Assembly: GCA_937923465.1 (NCBI GenBank)
Contig: CALDUB010000394.1
Location: forward strand, 1-48,379
Direction: 5' to 3'
Length of the DNA stretch: 48,379 bases
Source: an uncultured Saprospiraceae bacterium
GTDB taxonomy: Bacteria; Bacteroidota; Bacteroidia; Chitinophagales; Saprospiraceae
Position numbers and translations under genes: made by a program. This document shows, one piece after another, positions 37,248 through 43,565 of the stretch. Every line of letters starts with the position of its first letter. Positions within the stretch are counted from its first letter, which is position 1. Under the pieces are notes generated by a model. That model was not told the DNA's origin and made no database searches. It worked only from the letters and a program-made list of their open reading frames with translations.

Positions 37248-38147
37248 ATGAATTACTTAAAATTCTTACTATTAGTTCTTCTTGGAACTACATTTTTAAT
37301 TACATCTTGTAAAGATGATGAAGTTGTTTGTACAGAAACAACTTGGTATGAAGATGCAGACGGTGATAATCTAGGAAACCCTGACGTAAGCCAAACCGCT
37401 TGTGACCAACCAGAAGGCTATGTAGCTGATAACACAGATACAGATGATACAGGAACTTCAACTGCCACGGGTGCTACTCCAGTGTCTGCATTTGATGAAT
37501 TTAACTCGGATGCTGTGACTATTTCGTTTGACGGCGATGAAATCACAATCGAATCGAATGCATTACTAAATCATACTTCTCCGTATTGGGACGAGGATAA
37601 TGTTTTATACATAGACCCAGTTGTAGCAAATGAACAACAGATGTCTCCTGGTAAAATTAACGAAGGAAGTTATACCGTTACTGTACCAACAATCCCAGAG
37701 ATAGCTGCTGCTAGCTCTGCGACAGGATTAGGCGCTATTGGTATTGCAATTTCTGGAGCTCCTATCTTTAATGATGAAGAAGGCCCAAATGTCCAATTAT
37801 CTGAAAATGTAGCATCAGGATTTGATTATGCTGGTGGTCACATGGGACCAACAGGTTATCACTATCACCTTGAGGCGGCTGATGTAGAAGAAAATACTCT
37901 TTTATCTCAGGATGATGAAAAATTAGTAGGTATCCTTCAAGACGGATTTTTACTTTACGGAAGAAAATGTAACTCAACTGGCGCGTATCCAACAGATTTG
38001 GATGAGTCAGGAGGACACAACTCTTCTACTCAACACAGCGACGGTGACGAATTTTATCACTACCATATTATCAATGAATTTTATACAGGTTCATACATTG
38101 TTTTGTTTGGCGTCGATTTAAAAGGTACTCCAAGTCCAATAATGTAA
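37248..38147 (+). CDS. YHYH-domain lipoprotein
   Basis: The 299-residue protein has a lipoprotein signal (LLGTTFLITSC, with the lipidated cysteine at 21). A short acidic module of the MopE-like or calcium-binding type follows (about residues 33-66, WYEDADGDNLGNP and QPEGYVADNTD). The YHYH family domain covers about 95-295. It has the name-giving histidine motifs in GPTGYHYHLEA (about 200-210) and FYHYHIINEFY (about 268-278), and the conserved GILQDGFLLYGRKC. The histidines suggest metal binding, but the biochemical function of the family is not known to me. It is probably attached to a membrane facing the periplasm or the outside. It is followed by its own terminator. Confidence 0.93.
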   Translation: MNYLKFLLLVLLGTTFLITSCKDDEVVCTETTWYEDADGDNLGNPDVSQTACDQPEGYVADNTDTDDTGTSTATGATPVSAFDEFNSDAVTISFDGDEITIESNALLNHTSPYWDEDNVLYIDPVVANEQQMSPGKINEGSYTVTVPTIPEIAAASSATGLGAIGIAISGAPIFNDEEGPNVQLSENVASGFDYAGGHMGPTGYHYHLEAADVEENTLLSQDDEKLVGILQDGFLLYGRKCNSTGAYPTDLDESGGHNSSTQHSDGDEFYHYHIINEFYTGSYIVLFGVDLKGTPSPIM

Positions 38148-38167
38148 TAGAAAATTACTATATTTAT

Positions 38168-38213
38168 AATGCGAAAAAGAGATATACTCGTCTCTTTTTC
38201 GCATTCTTTTTTT
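38168..38213 (+). terminator. Terminator of the YHYH lipoprotein gene
   Basis: A perfect 15-bp stem (aatgcgaaaaagaga, 38168-38182, with tctctttttcgcatt, 38191-38205) has an 8-nt loop. A cytosine and then eight T follow on the plus strand. It is 20 nt past the stop codon. Confidence 0.92.
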
Positions 38214-38263
38214 TGTGATTAATCCAGATATCAAAATTAAAGAGTTCGTAATAATTAGACATT

Positions 38264-38887
38264 ATGAAAGAAAATTTAATATTAATACTATTGAGTCTAC
38301 TCTTTGTAAGTTGCTCTAAAGACGCAAAAAAAGAGACGGAAAAACCATTAATTGAACCTATTAGTTCATTAGAGGTACCAATAAATTTGATAGACAAAGA
38401 AGCCCTTTATTACGATACAAAGACATCACTTTGGACTCTTAATGGAGAGTTATTCTCTGGTTATGCCGTGAGTTATTTTCCAGATAGTACGCTCCTGCAA
38501 AAATTTGGTGTTTTAGAGGGAAGAAAGCAAAACGACCATACTAATTGGTTTCCTGACGGTCATATCAAACATTCAGCAAATTATCATAAAGGAAAGTTAC
38601 ACGGAGAAAAAAAATCGTTTTCTGTGGACTCGAGTCATATTTTAATTTCTCAGCTCAACTTCCATTTAGGCAAGGCACATGGCTATCAAAAAAAATGGTA
38701 CCCTACAGGCGAAATCTTCAAAATCATTCATTTTAATATGGGATTAGAGGAAGGTATCCAACAGGCTTTTAGAAAAAACGGTGATTTGTTTGCCAATTAT
38801 GAAGCGCGAGAAGGAAGAATTTTTGGTTTAAAGAGAGCTGCACTCTGTTTTGGACTGGAAGACGAAGAAATAAAGTATGCAGAGTAA
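38264..38887 (+). CDS. MORN-repeat (YwqK-like) lipoprotein
   Basis: The 207-residue protein has a lipoprotein signal peptide (LILLSLLFVSC, cysteine at 17). It then carries repeats of the MORN variant found in YwqK-type proteins, such as NGELFSGYAVSYFPDSTLL, FPDGHIKHSANYHKGKLHGE and YPTGEIFKIIHFNMGLEEGI. The C-terminal GRIFGLKRAALCFGL matches the usual end of these proteins in Bacteroidota. The name antitoxin is often attached to this family in databases, but there is no toxin partner here and no reason to assume that role. The function is unknown; membrane anchoring is likely. It lies downstream of the YHYH gene, which has its own terminator, and upstream of a large palindromic element. Confidence 0.9.
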   Translation: MKENLILILLSLLFVSCSKDAKKETEKPLIEPISSLEVPINLIDKEALYYDTKTSLWTLNGELFSGYAVSYFPDSTLLQKFGVLEGRKQNDHTNWFPDGHIKHSANYHKGKLHGEKKSFSVDSSHILISQLNFHLGKAHGYQKKWYPTGEIFKIIHFNMGLEEGIQQAFRKNGDLFANYEAREGRIFGLKRAALCFGLEDEEIKYAE

Positions 38888-39388
38888 GTAATGCCGCTTA
38901 GGTTTTCATTAAGGTAATGGGTCAAAACGGTGGATACTCACGTGGTGACTCAAAGTCGAATGTCGTCAACTTACGTGTCCGTATGGTATGGAGTGGCAGC
39001 ATACTGTTTTGTAGTTGCCAAGAATGTATGATAGAAAAGCGGATTTGGCGGATGATGCGGATTAGGGCGGATTTTTGGGTTAACACTTGTTCAAAATCCG
39101 CTTTAATCCGCCAAATCCGCATCATCCGCGTTTCAATCATGTATTCTTTGGATATTAATTATCGTTAGAAAGTTCTAACAAATCGATTCCTCCATGCGGA
39201 CACGTAAATTGACGACATTCGACTCAGGTGTCCGTAAGGAAAGTCACCTTGTGAGCAAAAGAGATGCATCGGTCGTTTTCACCCATTACCTTCATTAAAA
39301 TATGTTAAACCGTCCTTCCTAGACCATAGTAACTCAAAAATTCATATTACTTTCGTGTTTGAATAAGTTTTCAAACTAAACCACTAAG
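38888..39388. other. Spacer between two lipoprotein genes, dominated by a palindromic element
   Basis: About 400 of these 501 bases belong to the nested inverted repeat at 38903-39300. The remaining 88 bases on the right are AT-rich and should contain the leader of the TlpA-like gene. Confidence 0.7.
38903..39300. repeat. 398-bp nested palindrome with GCGGAT 9-mers
   Basis: Three nested pairs of arms are visible. The outer pair is 38903-38922 with 39281-39300 (ggtaatgggt with acccattacc at its core). The middle pair is 38955-38986 with 39192-39223, complementary at 30 of 32 positions (core gtcgaatgtcgtcaa). The inner pair is 39017-39044 with 39124-39151. Inside it, four GCGGAT words spaced nine bases apart on the left (39039-39071) face the complementary ATCCGC words on the right (39096-39129). 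No transposase or credible ORF is inside. It could be a non-autonomous mobile element of the MITE type, a structured RNA or a REP-like sequence. Confidence 0.85.
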
Positions 39389-40762
39389 ATGAAAAAACTA
39401 ATCATTGCTTTCTTCGCTTTTACGCTTTTCGCTTGTAATCAAGAGCCAAAAATAGAATATACCGTATTCTCTGGAAAGATAGAAAATGCAACTGCTGACA
39501 AGGTTCTTCTGGAAGGACAAGGCATGAAAAAAGAAATTGCAATCCGTCCTGACGGGACATTTGTAGACTCTATGGAAACTGCTACAAGTGGCTTTTACAC
39601 ATTTTCTTTGGGTAGAAATAAAGCAGATATGTATCTTAAGAAAGGTACAGATTTGTCGGTAGTTCTCGATGCTAAAGATTTTAGTGCCTCGATGAAATAT
39701 GCAGGCGCGGGCACAGTTGAAAACAACTATTTGACTGCCAAAAGAATCAATATTAGTAAGATGCAGGGAAATTACCGTAATTTATTCACCTTGGATGAGG
39801 CTGCATTTAAAGCAAAACTAGAGGAGATTAAATTGAGTAATGAAGCGGCTTTAGGTGCTCTAGAAAATCCAGATGCTACTTTTGTCAAAACTGAAATGGA
39901 AAATTTAAAATATGATTATTTTGCTCCGATGACAGACTATGAAGGAATGCGTGCACGGGTGACAAAAGATGAAAACTTTAAAGCTTCCGAAGACTTTTTG
40001 CCCGCTGAGCTAAAGAATATTCAATATGATAATATTGAAATCTATAATGCTTCTGACTCTTATCGCAATATGGCATTTGGTAGCATTTTGACACCAATCT
40101 TTGAGGGCTTAGATGACTTTAGTTCGATGACACCAGCAGAATTGAGTTCTATTGAAGCGATTAAAATCCCTGAATTGAAAGAGCAAGTAGTTAGTTATTT
40201 GGCAAAAATGGCATTGTCGCCTTCTAATCCTAACTTAACGGAGTTGTTTAATTTTTTCAAGTCAAATACAACTGACGAAACTTTAATTGCCGATATTACT
40301 GCTAATTACGACCAACTAAAGGATTTAATGAAAGGCAAGCCCTCCCCTACTTTCACAGATTACGAAAACCATGCGGGCGGGACGACTTCTTTGGCAGATT
40401 TAAAAGGTAAGTATGTTTATATTGATGTTTGGGCAACTTGGTGTGGACCTTGTAAAAGAGAAATTCCAGCTCTCAAAAAAGTAGAAAAGGAATTTCATAA
40501 TAAGAATATAGCTTTTGTGAGTACTTCCATTGATGTCGCTACGGCGCATGATAAATGGGCAGATATGGTGAAGAAAGAAGACTTGAGTGGTATTCAATTG
40601 ATTGCGGATAAAGATTGGAAATCGCAGTTTGTGGAAGATTATGGCATTAAGGGTATTCCAAGGTTTATTTTGGTTGACCCTGAAGGCAATATCGTAACTG
40701 CTGATGCGCCGCGTCCTTCCAATCCTAAGTTGGTGGAATTATTCAAATCTTTAAAAATCTAA
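39389..40762 (+). CDS. TlpA/ResA-like thiol-disulfide lipoprotein
   Basis: The 457-residue protein begins with a lipoprotein signal (AFFAFTLFAC, cysteine at 16). The N-terminal part (about 25-110) resembles the DUF4369 beta-sandwich that precedes many Bacteroidota thioredoxin-like proteins. A helical middle follows, and then a C-terminal thioredoxin domain starting at about 315. The redox motif WCGPC is at 351-355 (DVWATWCGPCKREIPALKK), and the cis-proline is in GIPRF at 424. Such proteins reduce or isomerise disulfides in the periplasm, for example during cytochrome maturation; the specific partner here is not known. It is a single-gene unit ending at a bidirectional terminator. Confidence 0.95.
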   Translation: MKKLIIAFFAFTLFACNQEPKIEYTVFSGKIENATADKVLLEGQGMKKEIAIRPDGTFVDSMETATSGFYTFSLGRNKADMYLKKGTDLSVVLDAKDFSASMKYAGAGTVENNYLTAKRINISKMQGNYRNLFTLDEAAFKAKLEEIKLSNEAALGALENPDATFVKTEMENLKYDYFAPMTDYEGMRARVTKDENFKASEDFLPAELKNIQYDNIEIYNASDSYRNMAFGSILTPIFEGLDDFSSMTPAELSSIEAIKIPELKEQVVSYLAKMALSPSNPNLTELFNFFKSNTTDETLIADITANYDQLKDLMKGKPSPTFTDYENHAGGTTSLADLKGKYVYIDVWATWCGPCKREIPALKKVEKEFHNKNIAFVSTSIDVATAHDKWADMVKKEDLSGIQLIADKDWKSQFVEDYGIKGIPRFILVDPEGNIVTADAPRPSNPKLVELFKSLKI

Positions 40763-40804
40763 AAGCCAGAAAAGAGGTGTTTGATTGTTTCAAATATTGA
40801 AAAA

Positions 40805-40845
40805 GAAAACCCGCATCTTCCAGCGAAGATTCGGGTTTTCTTTTT
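40805..40845. terminator. Bidirectional terminator between convergent genes
   Basis: The stem gaaaacccgcatctt (40805-40819) with aagattcgggttttc (40826-40840) has one mismatch and a 6-nt loop. T-rich tails follow on both strands. It serves the thiol-disulfide gene ending at 40762 and the minus-strand gene ending at 40846. Confidence 0.88.
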
Positions 40846-41688
40846 CTAATGCCGACGCATCATAGTACGCGTAATTTTATTTCTTTTCTTATCATCGCCT
40901 GTCAATTCGACAAAGACCGCAAAGCCAGAATCTCTACCAGCTAAAGGTAAACTCAGCAGATTAAATTCTTGCCCCTCTGGTGTATTTTTTAGATAAAGCG
41001 CAAAATTATTAATAACAGTACTCTTATACGCCGTAGTATAGCCTCTTGTTTTTGGAAAAAGCTCTTTTAACTCTAATACATTACGGTCTATTTGAGTCAA
41101 AACGTCTTTCATTAAAAGAAAATTTGGACTATTGGCTTTTTTTATTCCTTTGACTATAGTCTCCTTATCCTTTTGATTGAAATGCTCATTTTGAAGCGTA
41201 TAGGAGTCACAAAAATTCTGCAACAGTCGCTGATGCATTCTTGCGATATTCCCTTCGCCAGATGATTTCTTATCTTCTTCGGTCTCCTCTCCTATCACTT
41301 TTGGAACGTCTTTTAACGCATTAGCAAGACGCAAAGGGCTATAAGTATAATCCCCCTCCTTTGCCAAAATCGGTCGCTTGGCGGTTACTGTTGGTATTGC
41401 CTCATTTGCTTTAATTAGAGAGGAAGATTCTTCTATTGCTTGTGCTCTTGTGGCATTTGCAGCATAAGCTTCATCAGCATAACGCGTATAGGTCGAAGAT
41501 AAAGCCGCGTCGTCTAGAGGGTAATACAATCGACTACCTGTTCGACCAATATCATCAAATTTGGAAGCGGCACTACCACATCTCATCACATCATCTCCCA
41601 TACGCGCACAGGTTAGAAATAACATTCCTATACCTCCGAAGATGTGAAGTATACCGCCTGCACAGCCAGTTGTGTTGTTGTTTGACAT
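40846..41688 (-). CDS. Uncharacterised protein with one N-terminal hydrophobic segment
   Basis: I do not recognise the family of this 280-residue protein. It starts MSNNNTTGCAGGILHIFGGI and has one hydrophobic stretch (about residues 11-28), which could be a membrane anchor or part of an unusual signal. Three cysteines lie in the first 37 residues (9, 27 and 37). The middle is charged and probably helical (ETEEDKKSSGEG). The C-terminal 100 residues contain an alpha/beta-like sequence with NFLLMKDVLTQIDRNVLELK and end in a basic RTMMRRH. There is no clear sorting domain. A long hairpin of the ttctccgtcaaatcgt family lies 37 nt upstream of the start codon. Confidence 0.8.
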   Translation of the reverse strand: MSNNNTTGCAGGILHIFGGIGMLFLTCARMGDDVMRCGSAASKFDDIGRTGSRLYYPLDDAALSSTYTRYADEAYAANATRAQAIEESSSLIKANEAIPTVTAKRPILAKEGDYTYSPLRLANALKDVPKVIGEETEEDKKSSGEGNIARMHQRLLQNFCDSYTLQNEHFNQKDKETIVKGIKKANSPNFLLMKDVLTQIDRNVLELKELFPKTRGYTTAYKSTVINNFALYLKNTPEGQEFNLLSLPLAGRDSGFAVFVELTGDDKKRNKITRTMMRRH

Positions 41689-41724
41689 ATCTATTGGATT
41701 TCATTAAACCTAAAACTGTTTTTC

Positions 41725-41830
41725 GTTCTCCGTCAAATCGTGTGACAGGAAAAAAATGAAAAGCTAAAATCAAATAAATACTTAGTTTTTTATTTTTTTC
41801 ATGTCACTTTCACACGACTTGACGGAGAAC
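41725..41830. repeat. Long hairpin of the ttctccgtcaaatcgt family
   Basis: gttctccgtcaaatcgtgtg (41725-41744) pairs with cacacgacttgacggagaac (41811-41830) at 19 of 20 positions, and the A-rich inside continues the pairing less well. A T-run follows on the plus strand (ctgttttttaaa). The same core appears at 5154-5200 and a shorter relative at 43437-43475. It lies 37 nt upstream of the start of the 280-residue protein. Confidence 0.8.
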
Positions 41831-41922
41831 CCTGTTTTTTAAACACTTTTAGGTTTTAAAAAATTCCCACCACACATATTTTTCTCGTTAAATAATAGGG
41901 ATTTCACTTCAAAAATAGCAAA

Positions 41923-41948
41923 GGCGATACACGTTGCCGTGTATCGCC
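41923..41948 (-). terminator. Terminator of the 137-residue secreted protein gene
   Basis: ggcgatacac (41923-41932) and gtgtatcgcc (41939-41948) form a perfect 10-bp stem with a 6-nt loop. On the minus strand TTTGCTATTTTTG follows. It is 28 nt past the stop codon at 41976. Confidence 0.75.
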
Positions 41949-41975
41949 CTAAAAATTCACAATTTATCAAGACTT

Positions 41976-42389
41976 TTACAAGTGTTTTGAAATTTTGTTT
42001 GGTACTGGTTCAAATGTTGAATTTTCAGCGGTCCACTCTCCTTTTATTTCTGAAAAAGGAAAGGGCTCTACTTTAATGTTTCCATCAAAATAAACAAGCT
42101 CGTCACTAGTCGTACGAACCTCCCAACGATAAACTGTGAAATCGGCACCTTTCGGTGTTTCTGCTCTTAATTTTATTTCGTAGCTCTTCTTTTTATTTGG
42201 TCCAAGATAGACGGGATAGCCGTTTTCTGCGCGTTTCGTTTCTTGATAAATGCCGCTGACAGTACCAAATTCAGCATCACATCCACATACATCATTCTCA
42301 CATTCTATCTCGATAGAAGACGGTACAGGAATAGTGAAAGCGCTTAAAAATAGCAATGCTACAATTGAAAATAATTGTATTGTTTTCAT
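41976..42389 (-). CDS. Small secreted protein with an uncharacterised DVCG/GIYQ domain
   Basis: This 137-residue protein has a signal peptide (about 1-22) and then one domain of about 100 residues. The domain matches the N-terminal domain of the next gene upstream (42482-43417): both have an acidic Cys-containing start (CENDVCGCDAEFG), then GIYQ, then YPVYLGP, SYEIKL, TVYRWEVRT and PFSEIKG. I do not recognise this domain. The four cysteines (residues 30, 35 and 37, plus any in the signal) are clustered in the first strand. There is no sorting domain, so it probably stays in the periplasm or outer membrane unless anchored otherwise. A heptad-repeat hairpin lies 20 nt upstream of its start. Confidence 0.85.
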   Translation of the reverse strand: MKTIQLFSIVALLFLSAFTIPVPSSIEIECENDVCGCDAEFGTVSGIYQETKRAENGYPVYLGPNKKKSYEIKLRAETPKGADFTVYRWEVRTTSDELVYFDGNIKVEPFPFSEIKGEWTAENSTFEPVPNKISKHL

Positions 42390-42409
42390 GTCTTAGTTTG
42401 ATTTAGTTT

Positions 42410-42465
42410 TAGACTTTAGATAGAAGACGCAGTTAGAAATTTCGAGGGCTACTATCTAAAGTCTA
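42410..42465. repeat. Heptad TCTAANN inverted-repeat element upstream of the 137-residue protein gene
   Basis: tagactttagatag (42410-42423) and ctatctaaagtcta (42452-42465) are perfectly complementary over 14 bp with a 28-nt loop. The words match the elements inside the ribosomal cluster, so the family is not restricted to translation genes. It lies about 20 nt before the start codon. Confidence 0.8.
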
Positions 42466-42481
42466 TTTGGCGTTAAACAGG

Positions 42482-43417
42482 TTACTTTTTGATTAGTCGC
42501 TCTTGAAATATTTGTCCACCAACTTTTACAGAAACGATGTAGAAACCTGGTAGCAAATCAGAGATATTAATCTGGCTTTCTCCATAAACTAATACAGATT
42601 GTATAACTTTTCTTCCCAAATTGTCATAAATTTCAAGTTCTGCATCTTCATAATTTGAAGAAGGAAATTGTAAATTTACAGTATGTCCATTTACTGGATT
42701 AGGATATATTTCTAGACTACCAATAGACATTTCTTCCATCAAAATCGACGAGTAAACAAAACGCCCGTCATAATCCACCTGCTTGAGACGGTAGTAATTT
42801 TTGCCGCTTGCTGGATTCTTATCTACAAATTCATAATTCTGAATTTCATAACTCGTTCCTTGCCCTTCTATAAAGTCTAAAGATTCCCAAGTGCGATTAT
42901 CATTACTACGTTCAACTTCAAATCCTTCGTTATTAAGTTCTGTTACTGTTGCCCAATTTAACTGTACTGTTGTCTTAGATTTTGTAGCATTAAAGTAACT
43001 CAACTCGACAGGTAAAACAGCAGCCGTTGGGGCTGGAGCATGACTCGGATCTGTTGGCGTAAAACTACCTGCTTCCGAAAAAGGTCTTGAAACCTGTGTT
43101 GGTTGACTCTCAAAATAAACCTCAACTCCAGCTATAGTCTTAATTTTCCAATTGTAAAAAGTAAGTGCCGGACCAAATGACTGAACAAAAAGTTCAAGTT
43201 CGTACGATACATTACCAACGGGGCCTTCATAAATGGGCTGACCACCTGACATTGCGCCCGTAGCTTGATAAATACCGTCTACAGCTCCATATTGAGTATC
43301 GCCACCACAAACATCAGAAGGGCAAAAGACTTCTACATCTTGAGCAAATAGCGCATTGATGTTAAAAAGAAAAGTTAAGAAAAGTAATGTCTTGAAAATT
43401 GTGATTGTGTAATTCAT
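42482..43417 (-). CDS. Secreted protein: DVCG/GIYQ domain, fibronectin-like module and T9SS sorting domain
   Basis: The 311-residue protein has a signal peptide (about 1-26, ending LFAQ). It then has the same uncharacterised domain as the neighbouring 137-residue protein (about 28-130, CPSDVCGGDTQYG, GIYQATG, PIYEGP, SYELEL). A fibronectin-like module follows (about 136-230, LPVELSYFNATKSKTTVQLN and KNYYRLKQVDYDGRFVYSS). The last 75 residues are a type A T9SS sorting domain (IYPNPVNGHTVNLQ, YDNLGRKVIQS, LLPGFYIVSV). It would be exported by T9SS. The shared domain and adjacent position show a gene duplication in which one copy gained or lost the sorting part. Confidence 0.93.
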   Translation of the reverse strand: MNYTITIFKTLLFLTFLFNINALFAQDVEVFCPSDVCGGDTQYGAVDGIYQATGAMSGGQPIYEGPVGNVSYELELFVQSFGPALTFYNWKIKTIAGVEVYFESQPTQVSRPFSEAGSFTPTDPSHAPAPTAAVLPVELSYFNATKSKTTVQLNWATVTELNNEGFEVERSNDNRTWESLDFIEGQGTSYEIQNYEFVDKNPASGKNYYRLKQVDYDGRFVYSSILMEEMSIGSLEIYPNPVNGHTVNLQFPSSNYEDAELEIYDNLGRKVIQSVLVYGESQINISDLLPGFYIVSVKVGGQIFQERLIKK

Positions 43418-43436
43418 GATAACTTAAGTTTTTTCA

Positions 43437-43475
43437 TTCTCGGACAAATCCCGTGAAATGTGATTTGTCAGAGAA
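43437..43475. repeat. Short hairpin related to the ttctccgtcaaatcgt family
   Basis: ttctcggacaaat (43437-43449) pairs with atttgtcagagaa (43463-43475) at 12 of 13 positions. As at 41725-41830, the plus strand continues with gagaacc and then a long T-run, and the left flank is also alike (ttttttcattctc). It lies 20 nt upstream of the start of the 311-residue protein. Confidence 0.65.
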
Positions 43476-43523
43476 CCAGTTTTTTTTGAAAATTGTGAAT
43501 TGAAACTAGCTTATTAAAAAAGA

Positions 43524-43553
43524 GCTTAGTGTCCGCATATGCGGACACTAAGC
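43524..43553 (-). terminator. Palindromic terminator of the giant HYR protein gene
   Basis: The 30-nt sequence from gcttagtgtccgca to tgcggacactaagc is a perfect palindrome. On the minus strand CTCTTTTTTAA follows. It lies 13 nt past the stop codon at 43566. Confidence 0.85.
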
Positions 43554-43565
43554 CTTTAACTACGC

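Noticed and set aside
38264-38887. Toxin-antitoxin system suggested by the YwqK-like family name
   Set aside because: No toxin gene is adjacent; the protein is a MORN-repeat lipoprotein and the name is only a database label.
39017-39151. CRISPR array suggested by the regular GCGGAT words
   Set aside because: The repeat words are 6 bases on a 9-base period and mirror each other; there are no unique spacers of CRISPR size and no cas genes.
38917-39168. Open frames of 83 residues (plus) and 72 residues (minus, 38922-39140)
   Set aside because: Both lie inside the large palindrome and mirror each other because of the inverted arms; neither resembles a protein.
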